NCBI GenBank assembly: GCA_003343995.1
Contig: QAKE01000031.1
Location: 1 to 56,157 of the forward strand
Reading direction: 5' to 3'
DNA: 56,157 nt
From: Bacillota bacterium
GTDB taxonomy: Bacteria; Bacillota; Clostridia; Christensenellales; Borkfalkiaceae
Numbering within the stretch: the first letter of the stretch is position 1; each line of letters starts with the position of its first letter. The notes beneath the pieces were generated by a model. That model did not search any database. It was given only the letters and a program-made list of their open reading frames with translations, and was not told the origin of the DNA. Both the position numbers and the translations under genes were made by a program. Positions 16,489 through 25,202 of the stretch are shown piece by piece.

Positions 16489-17559
16489 TTATACCGCGCT
16501 GTACGCGTTGCCCGCCTGCCGTATGATCAGCTTTTTGATTTCCAGCATGCCGAGCGCGGGCATAAGCTCGTAAGTCTTTTTGCCCGTACGCGCCGCGATA
16601 ACGTCTATATGTATTTCGCCCTCAGCCTTGATGACGGCGTAAATTTCCTCTTCTTCCTCCGTCATGGAAACGGCGGGGGTTTCTTTTCTTTCGATATTGT
16701 AAAAATCGAGAATGTCCTCGGGGCGGACGGTCAGCACCGCGCCTTTTCGGATATATTCGTTGCACCCTTCCCCCGACGGCACGTTGACGTTGTAGGGCAG
16801 TGCGAAAATCTGACGGGAAAGCGCCTCGGTATACCCCGCGGTATACGCCGTGCCGCTCCGTTTGCCCGCGCTGATTACCAGCAATCCCTCTCCGAGAGCG
16901 GAGATGATGCGGTTTCTTACGGGAAAGTGGTAGCGTTCCGTTTTGATTTCCGGCGGGTATTCGCTGAGCGCCAGCCCCTTGGCGACGATTTCCCGAAACA
17001 GCCCCGCGTTGCAGGCGGGGTAAACGTGATTGAAGCCTCCCGCCAAAACGGAAATGATTTTTCCGCTTTTCAGCGCGCCTTTCGCCGCCGCGGCGTCTGC
17101 GCCGTCGGCAAGCCCCGTCACCACGGCAAAGCCCGCTTCGGTCAGCGCCGCGGCAAACTCCTCCGCTTTCGCAATGGCGAGCGGTATGCTCTTTCTGCTG
17201 CCCACGACGGAAAACTTTCTGCCTTTCAACAAATTTATATCGCCTTTCGCGTAAAGTACGAGCGGCGGATAGGGAACGTCGAAAAGATCTTGCGGATAAT
17301 CCCCGCTTGCCCGCGTAATGCAGACGACGTTGCCGCCGTCGAGCGTTTCGAGCACGTCCTCCATATATTCGCGGCGGGAAAAATTCAGCAAAAATTTCGC
17401 GTCCTCCGCGCCGATTTCCCGTTTTACCTCCGGCGATTTCGCAAAATCCGAAAACTTTTCTCCCCGATAGAGCGCAAAGAGCGCCGCTTTTTTACGGTAT
17501 TCGAGTTCGAAAAAGGAATCGATCCAGATTAAAAACAGTTCTTCTTTCGTGTATTTCAT
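16489..17559 (-). CDS. dprA: DNA processing protein DprA (Smf)
   Basis: This 356-residue protein loads RecA on incoming single-stranded DNA. It has an N-terminal helical region (1-85) and then the Rossmann-like core: VGSRKSIPLAIAKAEEF near residue 110, TGLADGADAAAAKGAL, and NRIISALGEGLLVISAGKRSGTAYT near residue 225. A C-terminal winged-helix segment spans about 290-356. The ATG at 17559 overlaps the comM stop by 4 nt and gives MKYTKEELFLIW; longer in-frame extensions run back through comM. The pairing with comM points to natural-transformation capacity, although no uptake (com) genes are in this window. Confidence 0.93.
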   Translation of the reverse strand: MKYTKEELFLIWIDSFFELEYRKKAALFALYRGEKFSDFAKSPEVKREIGAEDAKFLLNFSRREYMEDVLETLDGGNVVCITRASGDYPQDLFDVPYPPLVLYAKGDINLLKGRKFSVVGSRKSIPLAIAKAEEFAAALTEAGFAVVTGLADGADAAAAKGALKSGKIISVLAGGFNHVYPACNAGLFREIVAKGLALSEYPPEIKTERYHFPVRNRIISALGEGLLVISAGKRSGTAYTAGYTEALSRQIFALPYNVNVPSGEGCNEYIRKGAVLTVRPEDILDFYNIERKETPAVSMTEEEEEIYAVIKAEGEIHIDVIAARTGKKTYELMPALGMLEIKKLIIRQAGNAYSAV

Positions 17560-19082
17560 CCGTATATTTCCGCGCGGCGGTAACCGACCGCCTCCAAAAT
17601 ATGCGCGCCCCCGATATCCTCGCTCCCCGCCATGTCCGCGATGGTGCGCGCCACCTTGACGATGCGGCTCCGCGCGCGGGCGGAAAGCTTCAGCGATTCG
17701 TACGCGGTCTTTAAGATCCGTTCGCATTCCGCGGATAGGCGGCAGTATTTTTCGATGTGCGCTTCGCCCATGGCGGCGTTGGTGTATATGCCGTCCGCCG
17801 CAAAGCGCCTTCTTTGCACTTCGCGGACGGTTTCCACGCGTTTTTTCACCGTTTCGCTCGTTTCCGCCCTTTCGGGTTCGGCGAGCTCGCCGTAGGAAAC
17901 CCCGTCCACTTCCACCTGCAAATCGATTCTGTCGAGCAGCGGGCCGGAAAGTTTCGCCCTGTATCTTGCGATCTGCGCCGGCGTGCAGGTGCACGGCTTA
18001 TCCTTAGAACCGAGATTGCCGCACGGGCAGGGATTCATGCTGGCGCAGAGGATGAAATTCGCGGGGAACGTGACGCTGGAATGGATGCGCGAAACGCTGA
18101 TCACGCCGTCCTCCAGCGGCTGGCGGAGCGATTCCAGCGCCGCCCTGCCGTATTCCGGCAGTTCGTCCAAAAACAGCACGCCGTTGTGCGCGAGGCTGAT
18201 TTCCCCCGCGCGCACCCTGCGCGAACCGCCCCCGATGAGGGAAACGGTGGTCGCCGTGTGGTGCGGACTGCGGAAGGGACGCAAGGTCACGATGCCGTCC
18301 TCGTCGCTCAAGCACCCCGACACGGAGTGGATCTGGGTACACTCCAGCGCCTCCTCGAAGGTGAGCGAGGGCATGATCGAGGGAATACAGCGCGCCAGCA
18401 TGGTTTTCCCCGTACCGGGAGGACCGACAAAGAGAATGTTGTGCCCGCCGCTGACGGCGATCTCCAGAGCGCGTTTCGCCACCGCCTGCCCCTTTACGAA
18501 GGAAAGGTCGCTCGCATAGCTTTTTTGCCGCGCCGCGCTTTCAAAGCTGCGCTTTTCGCTGACGCTTACCGGCTTATATCCCGAAAGGTGACCGACGACT
18601 TCCGTCAGCGACGAACAGGCGTAAACGTCCGCACCCGCGATATAGGAAGCCTCCTTTTCGTTGCCTTTCGGCAGAATGAACTTGGAAAACCCCGCTTTGA
18701 GCGCGGAGATTAAAATGGGCATGATGCCGTTGACGCGGCGCAGGCTGCCGTCCAAGGAAAGTTCGCCCAAAAACACGTATCCGTCGGTATCCGCCGCCAG
18801 CTGTTCGGACGCCTTCAGCACACCGACGGCGACGGCGAGGTCGAACAAGGAGCCTTCCTTCTTCACGTCCGCGGGCGCAAGGTTGACGGTGATGCGCTTC
18901 GACGGGATTTTTTTGCCGCTGTTTTTGATCGCCGAACGCACCCGTTCGCGCGATTCTTTCACGGCGGTGTCCGCCAGCCCGACGATTTCAAAGGCGGGCA
19001 GACCGTTATTGATATCGACTTCCGCCTCTACCGCGCCCCCTTCCAAACCGTTGAGGGCGAAGCAGGCGATTTTCGCAAGCAC
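17556..19082 (-). CDS. comM: YifB/ComM-type Mg-chelatase-like AAA+ ATPase
   Basis: This 508-residue AAA+ helicase-like protein is known in other bacteria to drive branch migration during transformation. The N-terminal Lon-protease-like fold (FEIVGLADTAVKESRERVRSAI) is followed by Walker A GPPGTGKTMLARCIPSI near residue 220, Walker B NGVLFLDELPEY, and the Cys-rich segment NPCPCGNLGSKDKPCTC near residue 350. The start codon is GTG (19082), one base after the stop of the upstream glycosyltransferase gene. The C-terminal Mg-chelatase domain ends with GGAHILEAVGYR. Confidence 0.94.
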   Translation of the reverse strand: MLAKIACFALNGLEGGAVEAEVDINNGLPAFEIVGLADTAVKESRERVRSAIKNSGKKIPSKRITVNLAPADVKKEGSLFDLAVAVGVLKASEQLAADTDGYVFLGELSLDGSLRRVNGIMPILISALKAGFSKFILPKGNEKEASYIAGADVYACSSLTEVVGHLSGYKPVSVSEKRSFESAARQKSYASDLSFVKGQAVAKRALEIAVSGGHNILFVGPPGTGKTMLARCIPSIMPSLTFEEALECTQIHSVSGCLSDEDGIVTLRPFRSPHHTATTVSLIGGGSRRVRAGEISLAHNGVLFLDELPEYGRAALESLRQPLEDGVISVSRIHSSVTFPANFILCASMNPCPCGNLGSKDKPCTCTPAQIARYRAKLSGPLLDRIDLQVEVDGVSYGELAEPERAETSETVKKRVETVREVQRRRFAADGIYTNAAMGEAHIEKYCRLSAECERILKTAYESLKLSARARSRIVKVARTIADMAGSEDIGGAHILEAVGYRRAEIYG

Positions 19083-19083
19083 G

Positions 19084-21345
19084 TTACCACCGCATCGCCG
19101 CGAAGTCGAGCGGATAGCTCGCCAACGCGATGCCGGCGTATTTCGCGTACGCGCACACCCCCAAAACGAGGGCGAATAAAACGATTACCGCATAGATCGC
19201 CGTGGAAACGCCGACCTTTACGCCGCCGACGGAGCGCGCTTTGCCTTCCTGCGAAACGAGCAGGCGCGCCGCCAGCACGATGAATGCGTAATAGAATACC
19301 GACGAAAGGGTGAAACCCGACGCGAACGCCTGCGACGAGAACGCCGCAAACACCCACGTGCACAAAAACGCCGCCGTTAAAACGACGTAAGGCAGGAACA
19401 CCTGTGTTTTGAAAAACTCCGTTTTGCTTTCGCTTTTGGAGATATAAGCGTAAACCACGTATACCGTGCTGTAAATAAAGGAGAACAGCGCGAGCAGGGA
19501 AAGCACGGTGTTGCCGAAATAGAACTTGCTTGCCGAAAGTTTTTCCGCCTGATAGCCGATGAGCCAGCCGAGCACGTTGGTTTGATTGTGCGCGGAATAT
19601 TGCGTGGCGATTTCGCTGAAGGGCGCGGCGAAGAACCGATCGAGGAACGTGCCGACGGACGAACCCGCCGCGAAGTATACGTTGAAGGAAAAGAGGAACG
19701 TGAGCGCGATCCACACCGCCGCCCCGATCAGGAAGGACAGCAGGAAGGTGACGACGTAGAGGTTTCTGCTGCGCGCGTAGGCGTAAGAAATCTCCTTTGC
19801 GCCATCCCCCGCGCGTTCCATGCGCTTTTTCGCGGTTTTATATTGCTTGAACAAGGCGAAACCGAACACGACGAGGATCGCCGCGAGCAGGAAGATGCCG
19901 TGCGTTTTCACGGATACCGACAGCGCGTACGCCGCGCCGGAAAGCGCGAGATAAGCGTAAGCGCGCTTGTTTTGTTTCGCCGCGTTCTGATAGAACGCCG
20001 TGACGAAATACACCGACAGCAGCGCGAAGAACGCGAAGATCATATCGGTCGTGCCGAGGGTAGCGGCGGACAGCGCGTAGCCGCCTATCGCGAACAAAAA
20101 CGCCGCGGCGAGCGCCGCCCATTCCGAGCCGAAAAGCCGCTTTGCGAAAAAATAAAGCAAGACGATGGCGCCGAGCGTGAAGAGCATGGGCATAAAGCGA
20201 AGTCCGAACGCGTTGCCGCCGAAGATCGCCACCCCCACAGCGATGAGCTGCAACCCGAAGGCGTTGGAGGTTTCTTCCGTATAGCCGTTTTCGCCGCTCA
20301 AAATGTTCAGCGCGCTGTCGAGCACCGCGCTTTCCTTTTCCGTCAGCTTGCCGGTGTAGTTTTCCGTTTTATAAAGTCCGCCTTCCACCGCGGAAAGCAG
20401 GAATTTATCCTGTTCGTCCAAGGTCTTTGCGGCGGCTTTCACCCTGTCGGCGTACACGTCGCTCTTAATGAGATCGCCGAGCTTCGCCGAAGGATTTTCG
20501 TTCGGACCGGCGTAAACGACTTCCGCTTCGATTTTTTTGCCGTTTCTGTCCAGGAACATCACCTCGTTGTATTTCAGTTCGTTTTTCGTGGAAAGCTGGA
20601 AATATACGCGCGGCGAAGTGACGGACGTGCTCTTAAACTCCGTAAGGCGCACCCATTTGCCGACGGAATCGAAGGCGTTGGAAACGCTCTTCGCCCCGCC
20701 GCCGAAGTTGACGGAAAAGGTGCCCGATTCGCTCGTCGCCGTGCTGACGGTGACGGAGGCGGTCTTTTCTTTGGAGGAGCGGTCGATGCCGCCGATATTC
20801 AGCCAAACGCCGTCCACGAGGCATTTTTCGGTGATTTTGCCGTTTTCCTCGTTGAGGGTGAGTTTATACACGACGGAATCGTACAAGCCGCCCGCCCATT
20901 CCGCCGTCTGATAGGAGGTATCGGGCTGGGCGAAGGTTTTGAAGGAACCGAAAGAGAGCACGCTCGCCGCCGCGAACAGCACGCAGACGACGGAAAGCAG
21001 CAATCCCGCGAGCGAAAAACGCTTTTTGCTTACCGCTTCGGAAGGCTGCGCCTTTACGGGAGCGGGTTCTTCCGCGTTGAGCTTTTCCAAGAGTCTGCCG
21101 TATTTATCGGCGAGGGGTTTTTCCGCCCGCGCGGCAAATTCCGCGTATAACGCGGCGGTTTTCGTTTTATTCCCCGCCGTACGGAAATTCTTCGTTTCCA
21201 GCACGAGGGCGTAATAATAGCCGCTCGGAGAATCGGGAAATTCCCGCATGATGAGCGCGGCGGTTTCCTCCGCCGCGGCAAAATCGCCGTTTTTGTAAAG
21301 TTCGCCGAATTTGCGTTTTTCTTCTTTGAGTTGGTTTCGTTCCAT
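19084..21345 (-). CDS. PMT/GT39-like membrane glycosyltransferase with TPR-like N-terminus
   Basis: This is a 753-residue polytopic protein. Residues 1-110 are soluble and TPR-like (YKNGDFAAAEETAALIMREFPDSPSGYYYAL). A first membrane segment lies near 130-155. An extracytoplasmic beta-rich region at about 160-340 recalls discoidin-type domains. About ten membrane segments follow in the second half, starting with a GT39-like pattern (NAFGLRFMPMLFTLGAIVLLYFFAKRLFG). Family members move sugars from polyprenyl phosphate to proteins or lipids outside the membrane. The catalytic acidic residues are not obvious, so the activity is inferred. It is the first gene of the long operon. GGCGGGTG precedes the ATG. 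Confidence 0.7.
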   Translation of the reverse strand: MERNQLKEEKRKFGELYKNGDFAAAEETAALIMREFPDSPSGYYYALVLETKNFRTAGNKTKTAALYAEFAARAEKPLADKYGRLLEKLNAEEPAPVKAQPSEAVSKKRFSLAGLLLSVVCVLFAAASVLSFGSFKTFAQPDTSYQTAEWAGGLYDSVVYKLTLNEENGKITEKCLVDGVWLNIGGIDRSSKEKTASVTVSTATSESGTFSVNFGGGAKSVSNAFDSVGKWVRLTEFKSTSVTSPRVYFQLSTKNELKYNEVMFLDRNGKKIEAEVVYAGPNENPSAKLGDLIKSDVYADRVKAAAKTLDEQDKFLLSAVEGGLYKTENYTGKLTEKESAVLDSALNILSGENGYTEETSNAFGLQLIAVGVAIFGGNAFGLRFMPMLFTLGAIVLLYFFAKRLFGSEWAALAAAFLFAIGGYALSAATLGTTDMIFAFFALLSVYFVTAFYQNAAKQNKRAYAYLALSGAAYALSVSVKTHGIFLLAAILVVFGFALFKQYKTAKKRMERAGDGAKEISYAYARSRNLYVVTFLLSFLIGAAVWIALTFLFSFNVYFAAGSSVGTFLDRFFAAPFSEIATQYSAHNQTNVLGWLIGYQAEKLSASKFYFGNTVLSLLALFSFIYSTVYVVYAYISKSESKTEFFKTQVFLPYVVLTAAFLCTWVFAAFSSQAFASGFTLSSVFYYAFIVLAARLLVSQEGKARSVGGVKVGVSTAIYAVIVLFALVLGVCAYAKYAGIALASYPLDFAAMRW

Positions 21346-21404
21346 GATACACCCGCCTTAATTATTCCGCGCCGCAACGGCGCGAGTACACAAAATCACT
21401 AAAC

Positions 21405-21433
21405 ATTATATACTATATTTTCTCGTTTGTAAA
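21405..21433 (-). promoter_or_regulatory. Sigma-A promoter of the 15-gene leftward operon
   Basis: TTTACA (21428-21433), a 17-nt spacer and TATAAT (21405-21410) on the minus strand. The start should fall near 21398, about 50 nt before the glycosyltransferase ATG. No further strong terminator is seen down to 5081. Confidence 0.75.
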
Positions 21434-21501
21434 GATTATAAACTTACAAAAGAAAATTTTGGCGTTAAAAATTTATCCGTCCCCCGTTCCGCTTTAAAAT
21501 T

Positions 21502-21535
21502 AAAAACGGATTTGCGTTTGCAAATCCGTTTTTTT
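21502..21535 (-). terminator. Terminator after rplS
   Basis: A perfect 14-bp stem (21502-21515 with 21520-21533) contains CGGATTTGC and has a 4-nt loop. On the minus strand it is followed by TTAATTTT. It lies 6 nt beyond the rplS stop and ends that transcript before the glycosyltransferase promoter. Confidence 0.85.
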
Positions 21536-21540
21536 CGCAC

Positions 21541-21885
21541 TTATCTGATTTCCTTGATTTTAGCCGCTTTACCCGTAAGCCCTCTGAGATAGTAGAGCTT
21601 CGCGCGATTGACCTGACCTTTTCTCACCACCTGAATGTCGGTGATTTTGGGCGAATGGATGGGGAACGTTCTCTCCACGCCGACGCCGAAGGAAATTCTT
21701 CTCACGGTGAACGTTTCACCGATACCGCCGCCTTTTTTCGCAATGACAACGCCTTCAAAGCCCTGAATTCTCTCTCTCGATCCTTCGATGACTTTCACCG
21801 ATACCTTAACGGTATCCCCGACGTTGAATTTAGGCACGCTCTCTTTCAGGTTTTCCTTGTCGATTGCCTCGATAATACCTTTCAT
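21541..21885 (-). CDS. rplS: 50S ribosomal protein L19
   Basis: This 114-residue ribosomal protein sits at the 30S-50S interface. FNVGDTVKVSVKVIEGSRERIQGFEG and VRRISFGVGVERTFPIHSP are the family signature, and RGKAAKI-like basic residues end the protein. AGGAGG precedes the ATG. In many Bacillota rplS directly follows trmD; here it comes after ylqF, rnhB and yraN and has its own promoter and leader. Confidence 0.97.
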   Translation of the reverse strand: MKGIIEAIDKENLKESVPKFNVGDTVKVSVKVIEGSRERIQGFEGVVIAKKGGGIGETFTVRRISFGVGVERTFPIHSPKITDIQVVRKGQVNRAKLYYLRGLTGKAAKIKEIR

Positions 21886-21948
21886 CAGCTTTTAACCTCC
21901 TAATATACCAAGCGTTCGTTGCCCACGGCAAGAGGACCGCCCGAAGTC
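21886..21948 (-). promoter_or_regulatory. rplS untranslated leader, possible L19 autoregulatory element
   Basis: About 63 nt lie between the predicted start and the rplS ATG. They contain a compact hairpin TTGCC-GTG-GGCAA and then AGGAGG. A leader bound by L19 is known upstream of rplS in Bacillota; the position fits but I cannot confirm the consensus. Confidence 0.45.
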
Positions 21949-21954
21949 TTGTTT

Positions 21955-21983
21955 ATTTTATCACACTTGCGCGCCGAATGCAA
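21955..21983 (-). promoter_or_regulatory. rplS promoter (extended -10)
   Basis: TGA-TAAAAT (-10 at 21955-21960, with the extended TG) and a weak -35 TTGCAT (21978-21983) at 17 nt on the minus strand, just downstream of the yraN stop. Confidence 0.55.
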
Positions 21984-21989
21984 GCGTTT

Positions 21990-22355
21990 TTACGCAAAAA
22001 ACGCGTCTTTTATGTGATTTATCGCGCCGTTTTTCACTTCCACGACGTCGAAACGGCATTCGCGCTCCTCCGCCGCGTTTTTTTGCAGGTATTCCGCCGC
22101 CGCGAGGGCGTATCTTTTCCGTTTTTGCGCGTCCACCGCCTCGGCGGGCGCGCCGAACCCGTCGCCGCTGCGGCTCTTCACCTCGATAAACACCAAAACG
22201 CCGCCGTCCTCCGCGATGACGTCGATTTCCCCGAAACGGGCGCGGTAGTTTCTTTCCAGCACCGAATAGCCCTGCTTTTTCAGGTACTTAACCGCCTTGT
22301 TTTCCCCTATTTTTCCGTAAAGTTTTTTATAAAGGTTCTTCTGTGTATCGCGCAC
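21990..22355 (-). CDS. yraN: YraN/UPF0102 endonuclease-like protein
   Basis: This 121-residue restriction-endonuclease-fold protein has the PD-(D/E)xK-like core: GEIDVIAEDGGVLVFIEVKSRS near residues 43-64 and the helix VDAQKRKRYALAAAEYL. Function is unknown; members are often next to rnhB, as here, where it overlaps rnhB by 49 nt. Its long overlap suggests the true start could be an internal Met-less codon near KIGENKAVKYL, but the ATG at 22355 is the only good one. Confidence 0.85.
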   Translation of the reverse strand: MRDTQKNLYKKLYGKIGENKAVKYLKKQGYSVLERNYRARFGEIDVIAEDGGVLVFIEVKSRSGDGFGAPAEAVDAQKRKRYALAAAEYLQKNAAEERECRFDVVEVKNGAINHIKDAFFA

Positions 22356-22906
22356 GCGCCCCGCTCCTTAATCGCTTCGATATGCTGTTTCGTGCCGTAG
22401 CCCTTGTGCTTTTCAAAGCCGTATTCGGGGTATATTTCGGCGTAATCGCACATTTTTTTATCCCGATACACCTTGGCGACGATGCTCGCCGCGCCGATGC
22501 TGTAGCTCTCCCGATCCCCGCCGACGATGTACTCCGCGGGAAAATCGAAATGCAGATCGAGCCCGTCCACCAGAACGACGTCGGGCTTTACCGAAAGCCC
22601 TTCCACCGCCTTCTGCATACACTTTTTTACGGCGTTTAATATGTTGAGTTCGTCGATTTCCCCTTCGGAAACCTCGGCGACGCAATAGCTGACCGCCTTG
22701 TTTTTGATTTCCTCCGCCAGCCGTTCCCGCTTTTTTTCCGGAACTTTCTTGCTGTCGTCCACCCCGTCGATAAGCTCGTCGAGCGGCATAACGACGGCGC
22801 AGCACACCACGGGACCGGCGAGCGGACCTCTGCCCACCTCGTCCACGCCGGCGATATATTTACAGCCGTTTTCGGCGTATTTTCTTTCGTAAACAAGTTT
22901 ATCCAT
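22307..22906 (-). CDS. rnhB: Ribonuclease HII
   Basis: This 199-residue enzyme cuts RNA in RNA-DNA hybrids and removes misincorporated ribonucleotides. GVDEVGRGPLAGPVV near residue 20 supplies the catalytic D-E-x-G motif. VLVDGLDL and SIVAKVYRDKKM supply the later Asp residues, and the HKGYGTKQHIEAI segment is conserved in RNase HII. It starts 25 nt after ylqF. Confidence 0.96.
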   Translation of the reverse strand: MDKLVYERKYAENGCKYIAGVDEVGRGPLAGPVVCCAVVMPLDELIDGVDDSKKVPEKKRERLAEEIKNKAVSYCVAEVSEGEIDELNILNAVKKCMQKAVEGLSVKPDVVLVDGLDLHFDFPAEYIVGGDRESYSIGAASIVAKVYRDKKMCDYAEIYPEYGFEKHKGYGTKQHIEAIKERGACAIHRRTFIKNFTEK

Positions 22907-22931
22907 CGTTTATCCCCGCGTTCCGCGCCGT

Positions 22932-23765
22932 TTATTCCAGCGCGATTTTGCCGATGCGTCCCTTGCGGAAATCGTCGATGACCGCCTTCGCGCAGCGCTC
23001 GTAATCGTATTCGCCGCCCCGCAGCAAAAATCCCCTGCGGCGGCACACCGCGTTGTAAAGCTCCAACGGCTCGGCGGTAAAATCGGTGATGCCGTATTTC
23101 TCCGCCAAAAGCTGCGGCTTTTTCTGCGCGAGCTCCGACAAAAGCTCCAGCGTCAGATCCTCGAAATCGAGAATGTCGTCGTTGATCGAGCCGATATAAG
23201 CGAGGTGCTTTGCGTAAGTTTGGTTTTCAAACGCGGGGGGCATGGTACCGGGGGTATCCAACAATTCCATATCGCCCAGCTTAATCCATTGCTTGCCTTT
23301 GGTTACGCCCGCCTTATCGCCGGTAACGGCTTTCTTTTCCCCCGCAAGGGCGTTGATGAGGGTGGATTTGCCCGTGTTGGGAATCCCCGCCACCATGATC
23401 CGCAGCGACTTATGCATGCCCTTTGCGCGGTTTCTTTCCAGCTTTTCCTCCAGCGCGGCGAACACCTGCTCTTTCAGCTTTGCCACGCTGCGCTTATCGA
23501 AGGCGTTGACCGCCGCCGCGCGCTTCCCCTCCGCCGCAAAGCGGGAAAGCAGACGGTCCGCGTCGGACCGCTCCGCCAGATCGCACTTATTGAGCGCATA
23601 AACCACCGGCTTTGCGCTGAACAATTTCAACAGCGAGGGATTTATGCAGGCGAAAGCCGCGCGGGTATCCAATACCAGCACCGCGCCGTCCACCAATTTT
23701 AAATTGTCCTCCATCATGCGGAGCGCCTTGGTCATGTGACCGGGGAACCATTGTATCGTTTTCAT
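22932..23765 (-). CDS. ylqF: Ribosome biogenesis GTPase YlqF (RbgA)
   Basis: This 277-residue circularly permuted GTPase acts in late 50S assembly. The order of motifs is G4 (NKCDLAE, near 60), G1 (GIPNTGKSTLINAL, near 125) and G3 (DTPGTMPP, near 170), as in YlqF. The C-terminal helical domain binds the ribosome. The start is ATG 23765 (MKTIQWFPGHMTKAL), overlapping the trmD stop in an ATGA; the longer in-frame stretch upstream is a shadow of trmD. Confidence 0.95.
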   Translation of the reverse strand: MKTIQWFPGHMTKALRMMEDNLKLVDGAVLVLDTRAAFACINPSLLKLFSAKPVVYALNKCDLAERSDADRLLSRFAAEGKRAAAVNAFDKRSVAKLKEQVFAALEEKLERNRAKGMHKSLRIMVAGIPNTGKSTLINALAGEKKAVTGDKAGVTKGKQWIKLGDMELLDTPGTMPPAFENQTYAKHLAYIGSINDDILDFEDLTLELLSELAQKKPQLLAEKYGITDFTAEPLELYNAVCRRRGFLLRGGEYDYERCAKAVIDDFRKGRIGKIALE

Positions 23766-24436
23766 TTTTCTTCTTCCAGCAAATCGGGGCGGCGCTCCTT
23801 CGTCAGCTTCAGCGCCTGCTCTTTCCGCCACGCGTCCACCTTGCCGTGATCGCCGCTCACCAGCACTTCCGGCACGGCGAGACCGCCGAACGCCTGCGGA
23901 CGGGTGTAATGCGGATATTCCAAAAGACCGCCGGTAAAACTCTCGTCCGCCAGCGCCCCCTCGCTTAAAACGCCGCCCTGAAAGCGCGCCAGACAGTCGG
24001 CGACGACCATGGCGGGCAGTTCCCCGCCCGTCAGCACGAAATCGCCGAGGGAAATTTCCTCGTCGATATATAAATCGATCACCCGCTGATCGATCCCCTC
24101 GTAATGCCCGCACACGAGCACGATATGCCCGTAGCTTTCCAGCCGCGGGAGCATCTTCTGCGAAAAGGTTGCGCCCTTCGGGGAAAGGTAGATGCGCCGC
24201 GCATTGTGCGCCGCGTCCGCGTGTTCGATAGCGCTCGCCAGCGGCTGCGGCATCATCACCATGCCCGCGCCGCCGCCGTAAGGGTAATCGTCGCACTTTT
24301 TATGCTTATCAATAGAAAAATCCCGTATGTTTACGAGATTTATTTCTATCTTTTTGTGATTTACCGCCCGCCCGATAATGCTTTCCTTTAAGGGAACGAA
24401 CATTTCGGGAAAGAGCGTTAAAATGTCAATCCTCAT
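23762..24436 (-). CDS. trmD: tRNA (guanine-N1-)-methyltransferase TrmD
   Basis: This 224-residue SPOUT enzyme forms m1G37 in tRNAs. YGGGAGMVMMPQPL, LSPKGATFSQ, LVCGHYEGIDQRV and the knot segment EISLGDFVLTGGELPA are all present. The start at 24436 (MRIDILTLFPEMF) has GGAGGT 8 nt upstream and overlaps rimM by 11 nt. Confidence 0.97.
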   Translation of the reverse strand: MRIDILTLFPEMFVPLKESIIGRAVNHKKIEINLVNIRDFSIDKHKKCDDYPYGGGAGMVMMPQPLASAIEHADAAHNARRIYLSPKGATFSQKMLPRLESYGHIVLVCGHYEGIDQRVIDLYIDEEISLGDFVLTGGELPAMVVADCLARFQGGVLSEGALADESFTGGLLEYPHYTRPQAFGGLAVPEVLVSGDHGKVDAWRKEQALKLTKERRPDLLEEEK

Positions 24437-24938
24437 ACAAGGCGACCTCCGAAAAACGCTTTTCAAAGAGGGTTATGACGCGGTTTTTCACGTCGATTTC
24501 CTTTAAAACGTCCTTTAAGAGCGGAAACGCGACGAGCTTTCCCTCCGCCGTTTTCAGCGTGTAAATATCGGCGTAGGGCTTGCTTACGATATCCTCCACC
24601 GTGCCGAGCGGTTTGCCCGTTTCGGTGACGGCGGCGCAGCCGAGCACGTCGGCGACGAAATACCGCCCCTCTTCCAAAGGCACGGCGTCCTCTCTGTCGA
24701 TTTCCAGAAATTTGCCGCGGTAAAGCTCGGCGGCGGTTCTGTCCGCCACCCCGCCGAGGTATAAAAATACCGAATCCGCCGCGAGCGTGGCTTTAATCAC
24801 CTTGAAGGGCGCGCCGTCGATATACACTTTTTTCAAATCGAGAAAGCGTTTCGCGTCGTCCACGTACGGTCTGACTTTGAGCGCCCCCGCGATGCCCTGC
24901 GGGCGGAGCACTTCGCCGACGGTAAGCCGTTCTTTCAT
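24426..24938 (-). CDS. rimM: 16S rRNA maturation factor RimM
   Basis: This 170-residue protein works on the 30S head with S19. The N-terminal beta barrel (VGEVLRPQGIAGALKVRP) and the C-terminal PRC barrel (GRYFVADVLGCAA, LPLLKDVLKEID-like stretch) match the family. It directly follows khpA with no gap and overlaps trmD. Confidence 0.95.
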   Translation of the reverse strand: MKERLTVGEVLRPQGIAGALKVRPYVDDAKRFLDLKKVYIDGAPFKVIKATLAADSVFLYLGGVADRTAAELYRGKFLEIDREDAVPLEEGRYFVADVLGCAAVTETGKPLGTVEDIVSKPYADIYTLKTAEGKLVAFPLLKDVLKEIDVKNRVITLFEKRFSEVALYED

Positions 24939-25181
24939 TTACGCGTCTTGCCTTTCTTTGATTTCGATATTATACTTTTTGTTTTCCTTCATGCCGACAG
25001 CCTTGACGAGGGTGCGCATCGCCTTTGCGATTTTGCCCTGTCTGCCGATGACCTTGCCCATGTCCGCCTCCGAAAGGGTAACGGTGATGTTCTCTCCGTT
25101 TTCCGTTTCCTCCACGTCGTAGACGATTTCATCGGGATTTTCGGCAAACTGGTTAACGATATATTTCACTAATTCCAGCAT
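24939..25181 (-). CDS. khpA: KH-domain RNA-binding protein KhpA
   Basis: This 80-residue single KH-domain protein has the GXXG loop in MGKVIGRQGKIAKAMRTLV. In other Bacillota KhpA pairs with KhpB and affects cell-wall and division regulation through small RNAs. I prefer ATG 25181 (MLELVKYIV), with GGGGTG 6 nt upstream. A GTG three codons earlier (25190) overlaps that binding site and is less likely. It sits between rpsP and rimM, its usual place. Confidence 0.92.
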   Translation of the reverse strand: MLELVKYIVNQFAENPDEIVYDVEETENGENITVTLSEADMGKVIGRQGKIAKAMRTLVKAVGMKENKKYNIEIKERQDA

Positions 25182-25202
25182 TCGTTTCACCCCGCGCTTT
25201 TA

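Noticed and set aside
19582..21150. 522-residue plus-strand frame opposite the glycosyltransferase
   Set aside because: Arg/Glu/Gly-rich shadow; the membrane protein on the other strand is coherent.
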